Notes under the pieces: generated by a model | What the model was told of the DNA's origin: nothing | The model's database searches: none | The model's input: the letters and a program-made list of their open reading frames with translations, nothing else | From: Marivita cryptomonadis | Lineage (GTDB): Bacteria; Pseudomonadota; Alphaproteobacteria; Rhodobacterales; Rhodobacteraceae | DNA: 64,000 bases | Direction: 5' to 3' | Assembly: GCF_002115725.1 (NCBI RefSeq) | Contig: NZ_JFKD01000007.1 | Span: 124,001 to 188,000 of the forward strand | Position numbers and translations under genes: made by a program | Part shown: one piece after another, positions 46,215 through 55,782 of the stretch | How the letters are laid out: every line of letters begins with the position of its first letter | Numbering within the stretch: position 1 is the first letter of the stretch

Positions 46215-46916
46215 CTATTTCCAATCCATGTTCACGCGCGGTTGCGTCATTGCTTCTGCACGCGCCCGCAGCGCGTCGGTGCGCGCCAAAAGGTCGGGGA
46301 TGCGGCTCTCGTGGGTTTCGACAAACAGGTGGCCGATCCGCTTTCTGACTGGATGGTCAAAAAGCGCTTCCAGAAGCGGAACCTCGGCCCCTTCGATGTC
46401 CATTTTGATCACCGCGATCTCACCGTCGAGCGCGTCCAGAAAGGCGGGAAAGTCGATCACTTTGACATCCACAGCGCTGGCCGTGTCGATATTGCGCTTC
46501 TGCGCCATGAGCGACGACGATTGCGATTGCTCAACCGGGTCGGCGTCAAAGGACGACGTACGATACAACGGAAATGTCCCGTCCTCTGTCCCTGCAGCCG
46601 CCTCGATCACCTCTACATTGGGCACATCCGCCAACCGCGTGCGCAATTCGGCGGCCGTCCATGGGTCTGGCTCGAATGCATAGACCTTGGCGGCGTGGGC
46701 GGCCATTGTGCGGGTGTGCTGGCCCAGATTTGCCCCGAGGTCGACGCAGATTTTACCCGCAGCCCCGGTCAACGCCTCTCGAAACGCTGCCTCTGCCGCG
46801 GGCGCATACAGCTTGCGCAGCTTGCGGCGGTATTTCAGCCCAAGCTCTCCCGGCAGGTGCTGCATCAGGCTGTACTTGGCCCGGCGCAGTGGCGTATTTC
46901 GGTTGGCCTGTGCCAT
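46215..46916 (-). CDS. FkbM-family SAM-dependent methyltransferase
   Basis: 233 residues from ATG 46916, whose A is the last base of the glyQ stop (TGATG junction). The Rossmann SAM motif is KICVDLGANLGQHTRTMA, motif II VYAFEPDPWTAAEL, and the FkbM hallmark IAVIKMDIEGAEVPLLEAL. The family methylates hydroxyl groups on sugars, polyketides or glycans. The substrate here is unknown and the position inside the glycyl-tRNA synthetase operon gives no obvious link. An alternative upstream start would overlap glyQ by 150 bases and is unlikely. Confidence 0.88.
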   Translation of the reverse strand: MAQANRNTPLRRAKYSLMQHLPGELGLKYRRKLRKLYAPAAEAAFREALTGAAGKICVDLGANLGQHTRTMAAHAAKVYAFEPDPWTAAELRTRLADVPNVEVIEAAAGTEDGTFPLYRTSSFDADPVEQSQSSSLMAQKRNIDTASAVDVKVIDFPAFLDALDGEIAVIKMDIEGAEVPLLEALFDHPVRKRIGHLFVETHESRIPDLLARTDALRARAEAMTQPRVNMDWK

Positions 46917-47845
46917 CAGGCGGCATATCCCCCAGCTTCGGTCATCACAAACGCATCGGCGCAGCTCTTGGCCAGCGCCCGCACTCTGCCGATATAGCTT
47001 TGCCGTTCCGTAACCGAGATCACACCGCGCGCATCGAGCAGGTTGAAGATGTGGCTGGCCTTGATGCACTGGTCATAGGCCGGATGGGCCATAACAATGC
47101 GCTTGCCGGTCTTGGGGTCGTCCTCGGCTTGTTCCAGGATGCGTGCGCATTCCGCCTCGGCCTCCTCAAAGTGCCGCAGCAGCACATCCGTGTCCGCCAC
47201 GTCAAAATTCCAGCGCGAATATTCCTGTTCGGTCTGACGAAACACATCGCCATAAGACAGCGCAATTGGCGCGTCCGGGTCGTTGTAGGGCATGTCCATG
47301 ACATGATCGACGCCCAGCACATACATCGCCAACCGCTCCAACCCGTAGGTCAGTTCGCCAGACACCGGATGGCAGTCATGCCCGCCAACTTGTTGAAAAT
47401 ACGTGAATTGCGACACTTCCATGCCGTCACACCAGACCTCCCAGCCCAGCCCCCACGCGCCCAGCGTCGGGCTTTCCCAGTCGTCCTCGACAAAGCGGAT
47501 GTCATGCAGCGCCATATCGATCCCGATGGCCCGCAATGACCCGAGATACAGCTCTTGCAGGTCGGGCGGCGACGGTTTGATCAGCACCTGATACTGATAA
47601 TAATGCTGCAGACGGTTCGGGTTTTCGCCGTAGCGCCCGTCGGTCGGGCGGCGCGAGGGCTGCACATATGCGGCGGCCCAAGGCTTTGATCCCAATGACC
47701 GAAGCGTGGTGGCGGGGTGGAACGTACCGGCACCGACTTCCATGTCGTACGGCTGCATCACGGCACAGCCTTTGGTGGCCCAATAGGACTGCAGCCGCAG
47801 GATGATCTCCTGAAAACTGCGCGGCTTCGTGATGGTCTGATCCAT
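46916..47845 (-). CDS. glyQ: Glycine-tRNA ligase, alpha subunit
   Basis: 309 residues, normal length. The catalytic subunit of the alpha2beta2 bacterial glycyl-tRNA synthetase: [76 protein letters not shown] and [24 protein letters not shown] are all family motifs. It heads the run glyQ, fkbM, DUF6446, glyS on the minus strand, joined by overlaps or gaps of a few bases. Confidence 0.98.
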   Translation of the reverse strand: MDQTITKPRSFQEIILRLQSYWATKGCAVMQPYDMEVGAGTFHPATTLRSLGSKPWAAAYVQPSRRPTDGRYGENPNRLQHYYQYQVLIKPSPPDLQELYLGSLRAIGIDMALHDIRFVEDDWESPTLGAWGLGWEVWCDGMEVSQFTYFQQVGGHDCHPVSGELTYGLERLAMYVLGVDHVMDMPYNDPDAPIALSYGDVFRQTEQEYSRWNFDVADTDVLLRHFEEAEAECARILEQAEDDPKTGKRIVMAHPAYDQCIKASHIFNLLDARGVISVTERQSYIGRVRALAKSCADAFVMTEAGGYAA

Positions 47846-47998
47846 TGCGATGTCACCCCGGTTTGCACTGGCGTCTGATTAGGGCCATGGGGTCCAAGGG
47901 TCAATTGCGTGCGAGGGTCTAATTTTCGCGTTCCAGTGTCGGCGCAATCTTGTTAGAGCATGTGCCTGAAACAGGTTTTTTCGGCAGGTGGCAGAAGA

Positions 47999-49720
47999 AT
48001 GGTGCGCAAGTTTTTGTTTTCGATGATCGCGACCCTGATGATTTGGGGGGAGTCGGCCTTGGCGCAAGACAGCGTTTATGTGCAGATCGAAGCGCAGCCT
48101 AGTTTGTCCGTCGCCGAAGACCGTTTGCGCGATTACGCCGCCATCCTGCCCGATGTGAACGGATTTGATCTGGGGCGGGGGTGGTACGGTATCGCTCTTG
48201 GGCCCTATCCCCGAGACGAGGCTGGGCGCGTATTGCGCAGCCTGCGTGCGCAGCGTTTGATCCCCAGTGACAGCTATCTGGAAGGGCCAGACCGCTATGG
48301 CCAGCGCATATGGCCGATTGGCGCAGGGCCCGCCACGGTCCCGTCGATCACTGTGCCTGAGATCGCAATCGCGCCCGAACCCGATCCGCAAGCCGCTGAT
48401 GAGACCCCACGCGAAGCCCGCGCGTCAGAAGCGTTGTTGAACCGCGAAGAACGTGAAGCGCTGCAAATCGCTCTGCGTTGGGCGGGATTTTACAATTCCA
48501 GCATTGACGGTGCTTTTGGCCGGGGCACCCGGTCTGCGATGAGCGCGTGGCAGCAATCCAACGGCTTCGAAGACACGGGCATCCTGACCACGGCCCAGCG
48601 TGCCGAACTGTTCCGCCAGTACAATGCAGTGTTGGAAGGCATGGACATTCGATCCATCCGTGAGACAAGAGCAGGTATCGCCATCGACCTTCCGCTGGGT
48701 GCTGTGGCGTTTGACCGTTACGACAGCCCATTTGCGCATTTCGAACCGACTGGTGCCGTTGATAGCGCGCGCGTCCTGCTGATCAGCCAGCCGGGCGATC
48801 AGGACCGCCTGGCTGGCCTTTACGAGATCATGCAAACGCTCGACATCGTGCCGCTGGATGGTCCGCGTGACCGGAACCGTGACAGATTTACCCTTACCGG
48901 ACAGAACAGCCGTATCGTATCTCACACCGAAGCGCGGCTGGAAGGCGGCGCGATCAAGGGCTTTGTGCTGGTCTGGCCTGCAGGCGACGAAGAACGCCGC
49001 ACCCGTGTTTTGGCCGCGATGCAATCAAGCTTCGCACCCATCGACGGCGTGCTCGACCCCGCCGTGATCGCTGAGGATAGCCAGAGCGTCGATCTGTTGG
49101 CCGGTCTTGCCATACGCAAGCCAAAGCTCACCGCGTCAGGGTTCTTTGTCGACCGCCAGGGCAGGGTGGTCACCACAGACACAGCCGTCGCCAATTGTGG
49201 CCGGATCACGCTCAACAGTGACTACAACGCCGAAGTTATGACGACCGATCCATCACTTGGCGTCGCCGTGTTGCGGGCGACACAGCCCTTGGCTCCGAAC
49301 GACATCGCTCAATTCCGCGATGGTACGCCGCGTCTGCAATCCGAGATCGCCGTTGCTGGCTTTTCGTTTGGTGGCGTGCTGCCGTCGGCAACAATGACCT
49401 TTGGTCGTCTGTCGGACCTCAGTGGATTGAACGGTGAAGACACGCTGTCCCGTCTGGCCATTAGCACGCTTGATGGCGACGCGGGTGGTCCTGTGCTTGA
49501 CGATGGCGGTGCCGTGATCGGTATGTTGGTTCCGCACGATGCTGGAGGTCGCCAATTGCCTGATGATGTGAACTTCGCGACCAACAGCGCAGCACTTCAG
49601 CAAGTGTTGTCCAGCGCCGGTGTCTCGCCGCAGGTCACAAGCGGCCTTGCACGGCTCGACCCTGTGGATCTCACCGCCAAAGCCACGGCAATGACAGTGC
49701 TCGTCAGCTGTTGGGAGTGA
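47999..49720 (+). CDS. Exported peptidoglycan-binding protein with a pseudo-trypsin domain
   Basis: 573 residues from ATG 47999, opening a signal peptide that ends SALAQD. After it comes a SPOR-like repeat region (VYVQIEAQPSLSVAEDRLRDYA...WYGIALGPYPRDEAGRVLRSLRA, about 26-105). A PG_binding_1 domain follows (EREALQIALRWAGFYNSSIDGAFGRGTRSAMSAWQ, about 151-185). The C-terminal part (about 378-550) has the fold pattern of a trypsin/HtrA protease. All three catalytic positions are changed: the His position reads Thr395 in VTTDTAVANC, the Asp position Gly421 in LGVAVL, and the Ser position Ala495 in DGDAGGPV. It probably binds peptidoglycan without cleaving protein. Its 3' end overlaps the convergent EamA gene by 17 bp. 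Confidence 0.85.
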   Translation: MVRKFLFSMIATLMIWGESALAQDSVYVQIEAQPSLSVAEDRLRDYAAILPDVNGFDLGRGWYGIALGPYPRDEAGRVLRSLRAQRLIPSDSYLEGPDRYGQRIWPIGAGPATVPSITVPEIAIAPEPDPQAADETPREARASEALLNREEREALQIALRWAGFYNSSIDGAFGRGTRSAMSAWQQSNGFEDTGILTTAQRAELFRQYNAVLEGMDIRSIRETRAGIAIDLPLGAVAFDRYDSPFAHFEPTGAVDSARVLLISQPGDQDRLAGLYEIMQTLDIVPLDGPRDRNRDRFTLTGQNSRIVSHTEARLEGGAIKGFVLVWPAGDEERRTRVLAAMQSSFAPIDGVLDPAVIAEDSQSVDLLAGLAIRKPKLTASGFFVDRQGRVVTTDTAVANCGRITLNSDYNAEVMTTDPSLGVAVLRATQPLAPNDIAQFRDGTPRLQSEIAVAGFSFGGVLPSATMTFGRLSDLSGLNGEDTLSRLAISTLDGDAGGPVLDDGGAVIGMLVPHDAGGRQLPDDVNFATNSAALQQVLSSAGVSPQVTSGLARLDPVDLTAKATAMTVLVSCWE

Positions 49721-50633
49721 CCCCGCGCCCGAACAACCTGCTCAGCGCACCCCATTGGCTGAGCAAAACACCAAGCAGGATCAACCCCATCGCCACCAAC
49801 AATGCGGGGCGGAACGGCTCGCCCAGAATGACGATGCCCAGGATCACCGACCACATTGGCACCTGATAGCTGACCAGCGACATGAACACCGGACCAGCGC
49901 TGCGGATCACCAGAATACGTAACATGTTCGCCCCGGCAGTCGGGATCAGCCCAAGCAGGGCGACGATCCACAAGGTGCGGGTGTCCGGCAGCGGCGGCGG
50001 GCCTTCAACGACAAAGGCCGCAGGAATGACCAGCATCGACCCGAACACCAGAGCCATCGCGGCCAAGCCAAACGGATCAACTGGCGGCAGGCGGCGCATC
50101 AGCACCGAACTGATCGCATAACAACTCGCCGCGCCAATGCAGGCCAGCCGACCAAACGGCTCCAACGGATCACCGCTCGAGGTAAAGGCCTGCCCACCCA
50201 ACAGCACCGTCACACCGGCAAAGCCGACCAGCATCCCGATCAGACGGCGCGTCGTGATCCGTTCGCCCGGAACAAAGAGATGCGCCAAAGGCAGCATGAT
50301 CAACGCGCCCGACGCCATCGACACCCCGGCAAAGCCCGAGCTTACCGTTTGCTGCCCCCAGCTGAGCAGCATGAAGGGAACGGCTGAATTGAACAGACCC
50401 GATACCGCTAGCGCGCCCCAACTCGTGTCCTGGGTCAGAAACAACCGCCCGCCACGCAATTGCCAAATGGCGACCGCCAGTAGGGCCGCAAATCCGATGC
50501 GCCCTGCGGCCAGCCAGAACGGTGTGATGCCCTCCAACGCCAGCTCGATGAACAGAAAGGTTGCGCCCCAGACCAGACCAAGGGTCGCGACCATGCCCCA
50601 ATTCGCTGGGGTGATCTCGGGTTGAGTGTGCAT
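49704..50633 (-). CDS. EamA-family (DMT) transporter
   Basis: 309 residues, ten predicted helices in two EamA repeats: GMVATLGLVWGATFLFIELALEGITPFWLAAGRIGFAALLAVAIW and the second half beginning GRLACIGAASCYAISSVLMRRLPPVDPFGLAA. LISLVSYQVPMWSVILGIVILGEPFRPAL is the typical second-repeat end. It is an inner-membrane metabolite exporter of unknown substrate. The gene stands alone, convergent with the peptidoglycan-binding protein. Confidence 0.9.
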   Translation of the reverse strand: MHTQPEITPANWGMVATLGLVWGATFLFIELALEGITPFWLAAGRIGFAALLAVAIWQLRGGRLFLTQDTSWGALAVSGLFNSAVPFMLLSWGQQTVSSGFAGVSMASGALIMLPLAHLFVPGERITTRRLIGMLVGFAGVTVLLGGQAFTSSGDPLEPFGRLACIGAASCYAISSVLMRRLPPVDPFGLAAMALVFGSMLVIPAAFVVEGPPPLPDTRTLWIVALLGLIPTAGANMLRILVIRSAGPVFMSLVSYQVPMWSVILGIVILGEPFRPALLVAMGLILLGVLLSQWGALSRLFGRGVTPNS

Positions 50634-50776
50634 AGAAATGAGGCATCCAAAGCAGTCTGTCCGACAAATGCAGCCGGGGTGGTTGCATCTGCCACAGGAT
50701 CGGGATGCTGTGTAAACCTGATAAGGCCGATCAGCAACGGCCTAGAGTAAAAGAAAAATCCCAACAGGAGGACAAT

Positions 50777-50860
50777 ATGGACGCGTTTTTCATCATCCCG
50801 ATCATCCTGCTTCTGGCCTTACTGGCCTGGTGCATTCTGCAACTCAAGGACGGCCTGTAA
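50777..50860 (+). CDS. 27-residue single-pass membrane microprotein
   Basis: A very short frame (27 codons plus stop) with an ideal Shine-Dalgarno AGGAGG about 6 bases before ATG 50777. The product begins MDAFFIIPIILLLALLAW and ends CILQLKDGL: one 18-20 residue hydrophobic helix with a short charged tail. The strong ribosome site, a stand-alone position, and hairpins downstream at 50946-50995 argue for a real gene. Small one-helix proteins often stabilise transporters or respiratory complexes. No partner can be named; the nearest genes are an EamA transporter and ilvC. Confidence 0.6.
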   Translation: MDAFFIIPIILLLALLAWCILQLKDGL

Positions 50861-50945
50861 GCAGTCAGCCCCGGCAGTGGGCCGTCCGGGTATCACCTGC
50901 GCCCAATCTTGGCGCTTCTTTGGGCCTGAAATACCTCAGGGGGGA

Positions 50946-50995
50946 GTGGGGGGACAGCGTCCCCCCACATGGGTCAGACGGGCGCAGCCCGTCTG
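50946..50995. terminator. Paired GC hairpins upstream of the ilvC stop
   Basis: 50946-50968 (9-bp stem, arm GTGGGGGGA, loop CAGCG) and 50975-50995 (9-bp stem, arm CAGACGGGC, loop GCA). They lie between the microprotein gene and the ilvC 3' end, giving a probable bidirectional terminator. Different core sequence from the TTCGAA and GTCGAC families but the same two-hairpin plan. Confidence 0.7.
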
Positions 50996-51004
50996 AAACC
51001 CGGA

Positions 51005-52048
<1,044 letters not shown>

Positions 52049-52128
52049 TCAATTGCAGCGCACAATAGGGATTTCCAGCTTAGAGAGGTGGCGAATTACG
52101 CGCTTCTTTGCGGATAAGCGGGGATTTC

Positions 52129-52139
52129 ATTCTCAGAAT
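52129..52139. promoter_or_regulatory. Candidate Lrp-type operator in ilvC/lrp divergent region
   Basis: An 11-base inverted repeat ATTCT-C-AGAAT lies about 20 bp before the first Lrp gene, in the 132-bp divergent region 52028-52159. AT-rich palindromes of this form resemble half of known Lrp boxes. Proposed from position and symmetry only. Confidence 0.3.
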
Positions 52140-52159
52140 TTAAGATATACAGAGATTTC

Positions 52160-52615
52160 ATGCTTGATGCCACCGATCTCCGAATCCTGCGCCAGTTTCA
52201 GGCCGCCCCCGATCTGCCCACCGCCGATCTGGCTGACAGGGCAGGGGTCACGCCCACCACGCTGGCGCGCCGTATCGACAAGATGCGCGAGGCTGGCGTC
52301 ATTCGCGCCGTGCGCGCCGTAATCAATTGGCCTGCGCTTGGCTATACGGTCGAAGTCAGCCTGCGTGTGACGCTGGACAAGACGCAACCCCGCGCCTTTG
52401 ACGAATTCCTCGCCGGCGCCCGCGAGGTGCCCGAGGTAATCGAGGCGCAGACCTTCCTTGGTCAGGTGGACGCGCGCCTGTCCGTCATTGCCCGCGACAT
52501 GCCTCATTATCAACAGGTCTACCGTGACAAGCTTCTGACCCTGCCGCATATCGCCGATATAGAAGCCCTGATGCATGTCGCCCGCGTGAAATTCGACGAG
52601 ACACTTCCAATTTAG
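52160..52615 (+). CDS. Lrp/AsnC-family transcriptional regulator (first of tandem pair)
   Basis: 151 residues, full length. N-terminal helix-turn-helix MLDATDLRILRQFQAAPDLPTADLADRAGVTPTTLARRIDKMREAGVIRAV, then the RAM/AsnC ligand domain (GYTVEVSLRVTLDK...VPEVIEAQTFLGQVDARLSVIARDM...LLTLPHIADIEALMHVARVK). The family senses amino acids and works as multimers. Divergent from ilvC with 132 bp between starts; it may control branched-chain amino acid synthesis. Start to start with the second Lrp gene, only 8 bp separate the two frames. Confidence 0.93.
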   Translation: MLDATDLRILRQFQAAPDLPTADLADRAGVTPTTLARRIDKMREAGVIRAVRAVINWPALGYTVEVSLRVTLDKTQPRAFDEFLAGAREVPEVIEAQTFLGQVDARLSVIARDMPHYQQVYRDKLLTLPHIADIEALMHVARVKFDETLPI

Positions 52616-52623
52616 GGGCCGCT

Positions 52624-53082
52624 ATGATCGACCTCGACGATATCGACCGCGCGATGATCCGCGCTGTGGCGGCAGACGCTCTGATCAGCGCCGGGGCGCT
52701 GGGCCGCCAGTTGGGCCTCAGCCAACCTGCAGCATGGCGTCGTCTTAAACGGTTGAAAGAGGCGGGTATCTTCCGGGGCCAACGGCTTGATCTCGATGCG
52801 CAGGCGCTGGGTTTCACCGTGACTGTCTTTCTTGGGGTCAAACTCGCCACCAAAGGCCGCGTCAGCCTTGAAGACTTCGAACGCGCCGTGACCGCGATCC
52901 CCGAAGTGCAGACTGTCGAACACGTGTTGGGCCTGTACGATTATCGCCTCCGCGTCGTCGCCCGCGATATCGCCGATTTCGAACGCGTGCTGCGCCGCCG
53001 GATCATGACGCTGCCGGGTGTCGGTAACATCGACGCCAATGTTCTGTTGAGCGAGGAACGCCTGCCGGGGCCAATTGGTTAA
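52624..53082 (+). CDS. Lrp/AsnC-family transcriptional regulator (second of tandem pair)
   Basis: 152 residues. Helix-turn-helix MIDLDDIDRAMIRAVAADALISAGALGRQLGLSQPAAWRRLKRLKEAGIFRG followed by the AsnC ligand domain (LGFTVTVFLGVKL...VTAIPEVQTVEHVLGLYDYRLRVVARD...IMTLPGVGNIDANVLLSE). It differs considerably from its upstream neighbour and so is not a recent duplicate. The 8-bp gap implies one transcript and perhaps hetero-oligomers. It converges on the Hint-domain gene 5 bp downstream. Confidence 0.93.
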   Translation: MIDLDDIDRAMIRAVAADALISAGALGRQLGLSQPAAWRRLKRLKEAGIFRGQRLDLDAQALGFTVTVFLGVKLATKGRVSLEDFERAVTAIPEVQTVEHVLGLYDYRLRVVARDIADFERVLRRRIMTLPGVGNIDANVLLSEERLPGPIG

Positions 53083-53087
53083 CACGG

Positions 53088-54188
53088 TCAGGCGACCTCC
53101 GCGACAAGCGCGATCGCCTCGTGCCGCTTGAGCGTATAGCGCGCCATCTGCTGTGCATCGACGATCAAGGCTTCGGTGTTTCGAAGCAGACCAAGGATTT
53201 CATCCCGTGCATCGTCTTCGATGCTCTCCATCGCCATGCTACCGGGATAAAGTGTTTCCGCCGGGCACCCTTCGGCAAACACCACATGATGCGCGTCACA
53301 CAGAAAGTGCCAATACTCCACCACCGGCCTAGGCTCGGGGACGATGGTCGTGCCGTTCACGAGATGTTTGGCCGCCACAAAGACCTCGTCCACCCCGAAC
53401 ATCAATTCGGCCTTGGACCCGCGCAGCAACATGCGATGGTTGGGTGACACCCAAAGGTCGCGAATATTCCCCAGCGCGCCGCGCGCGATGCGGATGGGGG
53501 TGTTGACCCCGTCTCCCGGCACTCGCACATGGCCGACCCAGCGGATTGGCTGCGGTCCGGCATCCAGAGTGTTGACCTCATCGCCCTCTCGCAGAGATTC
53601 AACAAAACGCGGTCCCTCCGGCGTTTCGATCAACGTTCCCGACGCAAAGCAGATGACCACCAGAAAGTCGGCGGCATTCGACGAAAACGCGGCGTCGGCT
53701 TCTTCGTCCGGTGTGATGATCCCGTCGCCATTGAGATCGAGGTCTTCATTTGTATCGATCCGCAAAGGCCCGTTCTGCGTCGCTAGCGTTTCGAGAACAT
53801 TCACGCCTGCAATCGCTGCCACGTCTCCAAGAACCGGCGCACCCGCGTCCGTTGATGTCAGCCCCGTGGCGTCAATCTCCAGGTAGCGGTCGCCCATGGT
53901 CCGGCGTCCCATGTCGACATCAGCGCTGCCGGTATAGGTGTATTTGGCAATGTCGTTGTAATAGTCCGAAGCGCTTTCGTAGACGATGATCGACGTCACA
54001 ACAGAGGCTTCGGTCAGGACGCCATCGGCCGTCACATTGTCTACGACATAGACAATGATATCGTTGTCTTCAAACAGCGCGGTCGCGCTGTGAAGCATGT
54101 ATTCCCCACCGTTTGACGCGTTCGCATTCGTCGTCTGTGGGTCACCCACGACGCTGAATCCGTTCAACAACAACGTGGTTGTTGCCAT
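53088..54188 (-). CDS. Hint-domain (hedgehog/intein-like) protein with EF-hand
   Basis: 366 residues from ATG 54188; no classic signal peptide. The N-terminal 145 residues are beta-rich and acidic. An EF-hand-like loop DLNGDGIITPDEE lies near 151-163. The C-terminal Hint_2 domain starts at Cys180 (CFASGTLIETPEGPRFVESLREGDEV, then QPIRWVGHVRV, VSPNHRMLLRG and CDAHHVVFAEGCPAETL). Such proteins are common as multi-copy families in the Roseobacter group and may be secreted by a type I route. The Hint fold self-cleaves at its first Cys in relatives; whether it does here is untested. Function unknown. Confidence 0.88.
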   Translation of the reverse strand: MATTTLLLNGFSVVGDPQTTNANASNGGEYMLHSATALFEDNDIIVYVVDNVTADGVLTEASVVTSIIVYESASDYYNDIAKYTYTGSADVDMGRRTMGDRYLEIDATGLTSTDAGAPVLGDVAAIAGVNVLETLATQNGPLRIDTNEDLDLNGDGIITPDEEADAAFSSNAADFLVVICFASGTLIETPEGPRFVESLREGDEVNTLDAGPQPIRWVGHVRVPGDGVNTPIRIARGALGNIRDLWVSPNHRMLLRGSKAELMFGVDEVFVAAKHLVNGTTIVPEPRPVVEYWHFLCDAHHVVFAEGCPAETLYPGSMAMESIEDDARDEILGLLRNTEALIVDAQQMARYTLKRHEAIALVAEVA

Positions 54189-54447
54189 GCCTGCTCTGCC
54201 TCTCGGGGTCTGGTGCCCCTTTTGATAATTATGTATCGATAGATACCGCGCTGTGGCGCGACCCGTCAAATGTTCATAGTTTGGAAACAATATCGACTTT
54301 TGAACGTGACCTTAGGGCATCTTGCGACAGGCCGAGGCGGTGCTGAGAAAAGCTCGGTCGCCGATGCCGCGACTTTTTGCACGCAACTAGCCTTTGCCAA
54401 ATGCCCTCCGCGCCGCTACCCAAGGCGAAACTCAGGGAGGCTTTGCT

Positions 54448-55572
54448 ATGGCTCTGCTCGATACGGTTGACCCCACGGGTCTCGAAGAATTCTCGGTTGT
54501 CTTCACCGACCGGTCACTCAATCATATGTCCGCGACCTTTCAAAAGGTGATGACCGACATCTCGTCCATGCTGAAAGAGGTCTATGCCGCTGATGCTGTG
54601 GTATTGGTGCCGGGCGGCGGCAGCTACGGGATGGAGGCGGTCGCCCGCCAGTTCGGGCAGGGGGCCAAGACCCTGATCGTGCGCAACGGCTGGTTCTCGT
54701 ATCGCTGGACGCAGATCTTCGACACCGGCCAGTTTGGTGGCGATACCGTTGTCATGAAGGCGCGCCAGACAGGCAATGAACCCACCGCCTCCTTCGCGCC
54801 CGCCCCGATCGAAGAGGTCACCGCCCGCATCCGTGAAGAGAAACCTGATATCGTCTTTGCGCCCCATGTCGAAACCAGCGCCGGGATTATCCTGCCGGAT
54901 GACTATGTGACTGCATTGGCGGCGGCAGCACACGAGGTCGGCGCGCTGATGGTTCTCGATTGCATTGCTTCAGGATGTGCTTGGGTCGATATGAAAGCCA
55001 CCGGCGTCGACGTGCTGATCTCGGCCCCGCAAAAGGGCTGGTCCGCCACACCCAGTGCCGGTCTCGTGATGCTGTCCGACCGTGCCGTGGCCCGAATGGA
55101 CGAGACCGCGTCGAACAGCTTTGCCGTGGACCTCAAGAAATGGCACCAGATCATGCAGGCCTACGAAAATGGTGGTCACGCCTATCACGCCACCATGCCC
55201 ACAGACGGGCTCAAGGCCTTCCGTGACACGATGCTGGAAACCCGTGACTACGGCTTCGGCAAACTCAAGGACGCGCAATGGGCGCTCGGCAACGCGGTCC
55301 GTGCGATGCTGGCAAAGAAGGGCATCCGCTCTGTCGCCGCAGACGGTTTCGGTGCACCCGGGGTCGTGGTGAGCTACACCAGTGATCCCGAAATCCAGTC
55401 AGGCCGTGCCTTTGCCGCCCGCGGCATGCAGATCGCCGCTGGTGTGCCACTGCAATGTGACGAACCGCCGGAGTTCTCGACCTTCCGCCTCGGTCTTTTT
55501 GGCCTCGACAAACTCTATGATGTCGACGGCACCGTCGCACGGCTTGCCCGGGTTCTGGACGAGGTTCTCTGA
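54448..55572 (+). CDS. Class V PLP-dependent aminotransferase (serine/alanine-glyoxylate type)
   Basis: 374 residues from ATG 54448, preceded by GGAGG. The PLP site is Lys196 in ISAPQKGWSATPSAGLVMLS, with Asp171 in VLDCIASGCAWVDM and glycine-rich VPGGGSYGMEAVARQFG near the N-terminus. Family members are the alanine/serine-glyoxylate and purine-catabolic PucG-like transaminases; these donate amino groups to glyoxylate or use (S)-ureidoglycine. The precise substrate is not evident from sequence. It stands alone, followed by two terminator-like structures. Confidence 0.92.
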   Translation: MALLDTVDPTGLEEFSVVFTDRSLNHMSATFQKVMTDISSMLKEVYAADAVVLVPGGGSYGMEAVARQFGQGAKTLIVRNGWFSYRWTQIFDTGQFGGDTVVMKARQTGNEPTASFAPAPIEEVTARIREEKPDIVFAPHVETSAGIILPDDYVTALAAAAHEVGALMVLDCIASGCAWVDMKATGVDVLISAPQKGWSATPSAGLVMLSDRAVARMDETASNSFAVDLKKWHQIMQAYENGGHAYHATMPTDGLKAFRDTMLETRDYGFGKLKDAQWALGNAVRAMLAKKGIRSVAADGFGAPGVVVSYTSDPEIQSGRAFAARGMQIAAGVPLQCDEPPEFSTFRLGLFGLDKLYDVDGTVARLARVLDEVL

Positions 55573-55606
55573 CCACGCGTTTCGCCCAGACCGATCCGGT
55601 CCAAAT

Positions 55607-55674
55607 GCATATTTGAAAAAAGAAGAAGTGAGGGGACGCGCGCTGTCCCTTGCTTCTCTTTTTCATAAATATGC
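55607..55674. terminator. Long imperfect hairpin after the aminotransferase
   Basis: Arms GCATATTT at 55607-55614 and AAATATGC at 55667-55674, then AAAAA/TTTTT, then a partly mismatched GA-rich/CT-rich stem enclosing GGGGACGCGCGCTGTCCCT. About 68 bases in all, in a 210-bp gap between convergent genes. Confidence 0.65.
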
Positions 55675-55731
55675 CATCACCTCGCATGAAGAAATCGCAA
55701 CGAATGGCAAGGGCGCTGGCACCGGGCAGCA

Positions 55732-55759
55732 AAAAGGCCGCCCATTCTGGCGGCCTTTT
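55732..55759. terminator. Bidirectional rho-independent terminator
   Basis: 11-bp stem AAAAGGCCGCC/GGCGGCCTTTT with loop CATTCT, A-rich on one side and T-rich on the other. It sits 24 bp before the J-protein stop. Confidence 0.9.
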
Positions 55760-55782
55760 GCATCTTCATCCCATTGTGGGGA

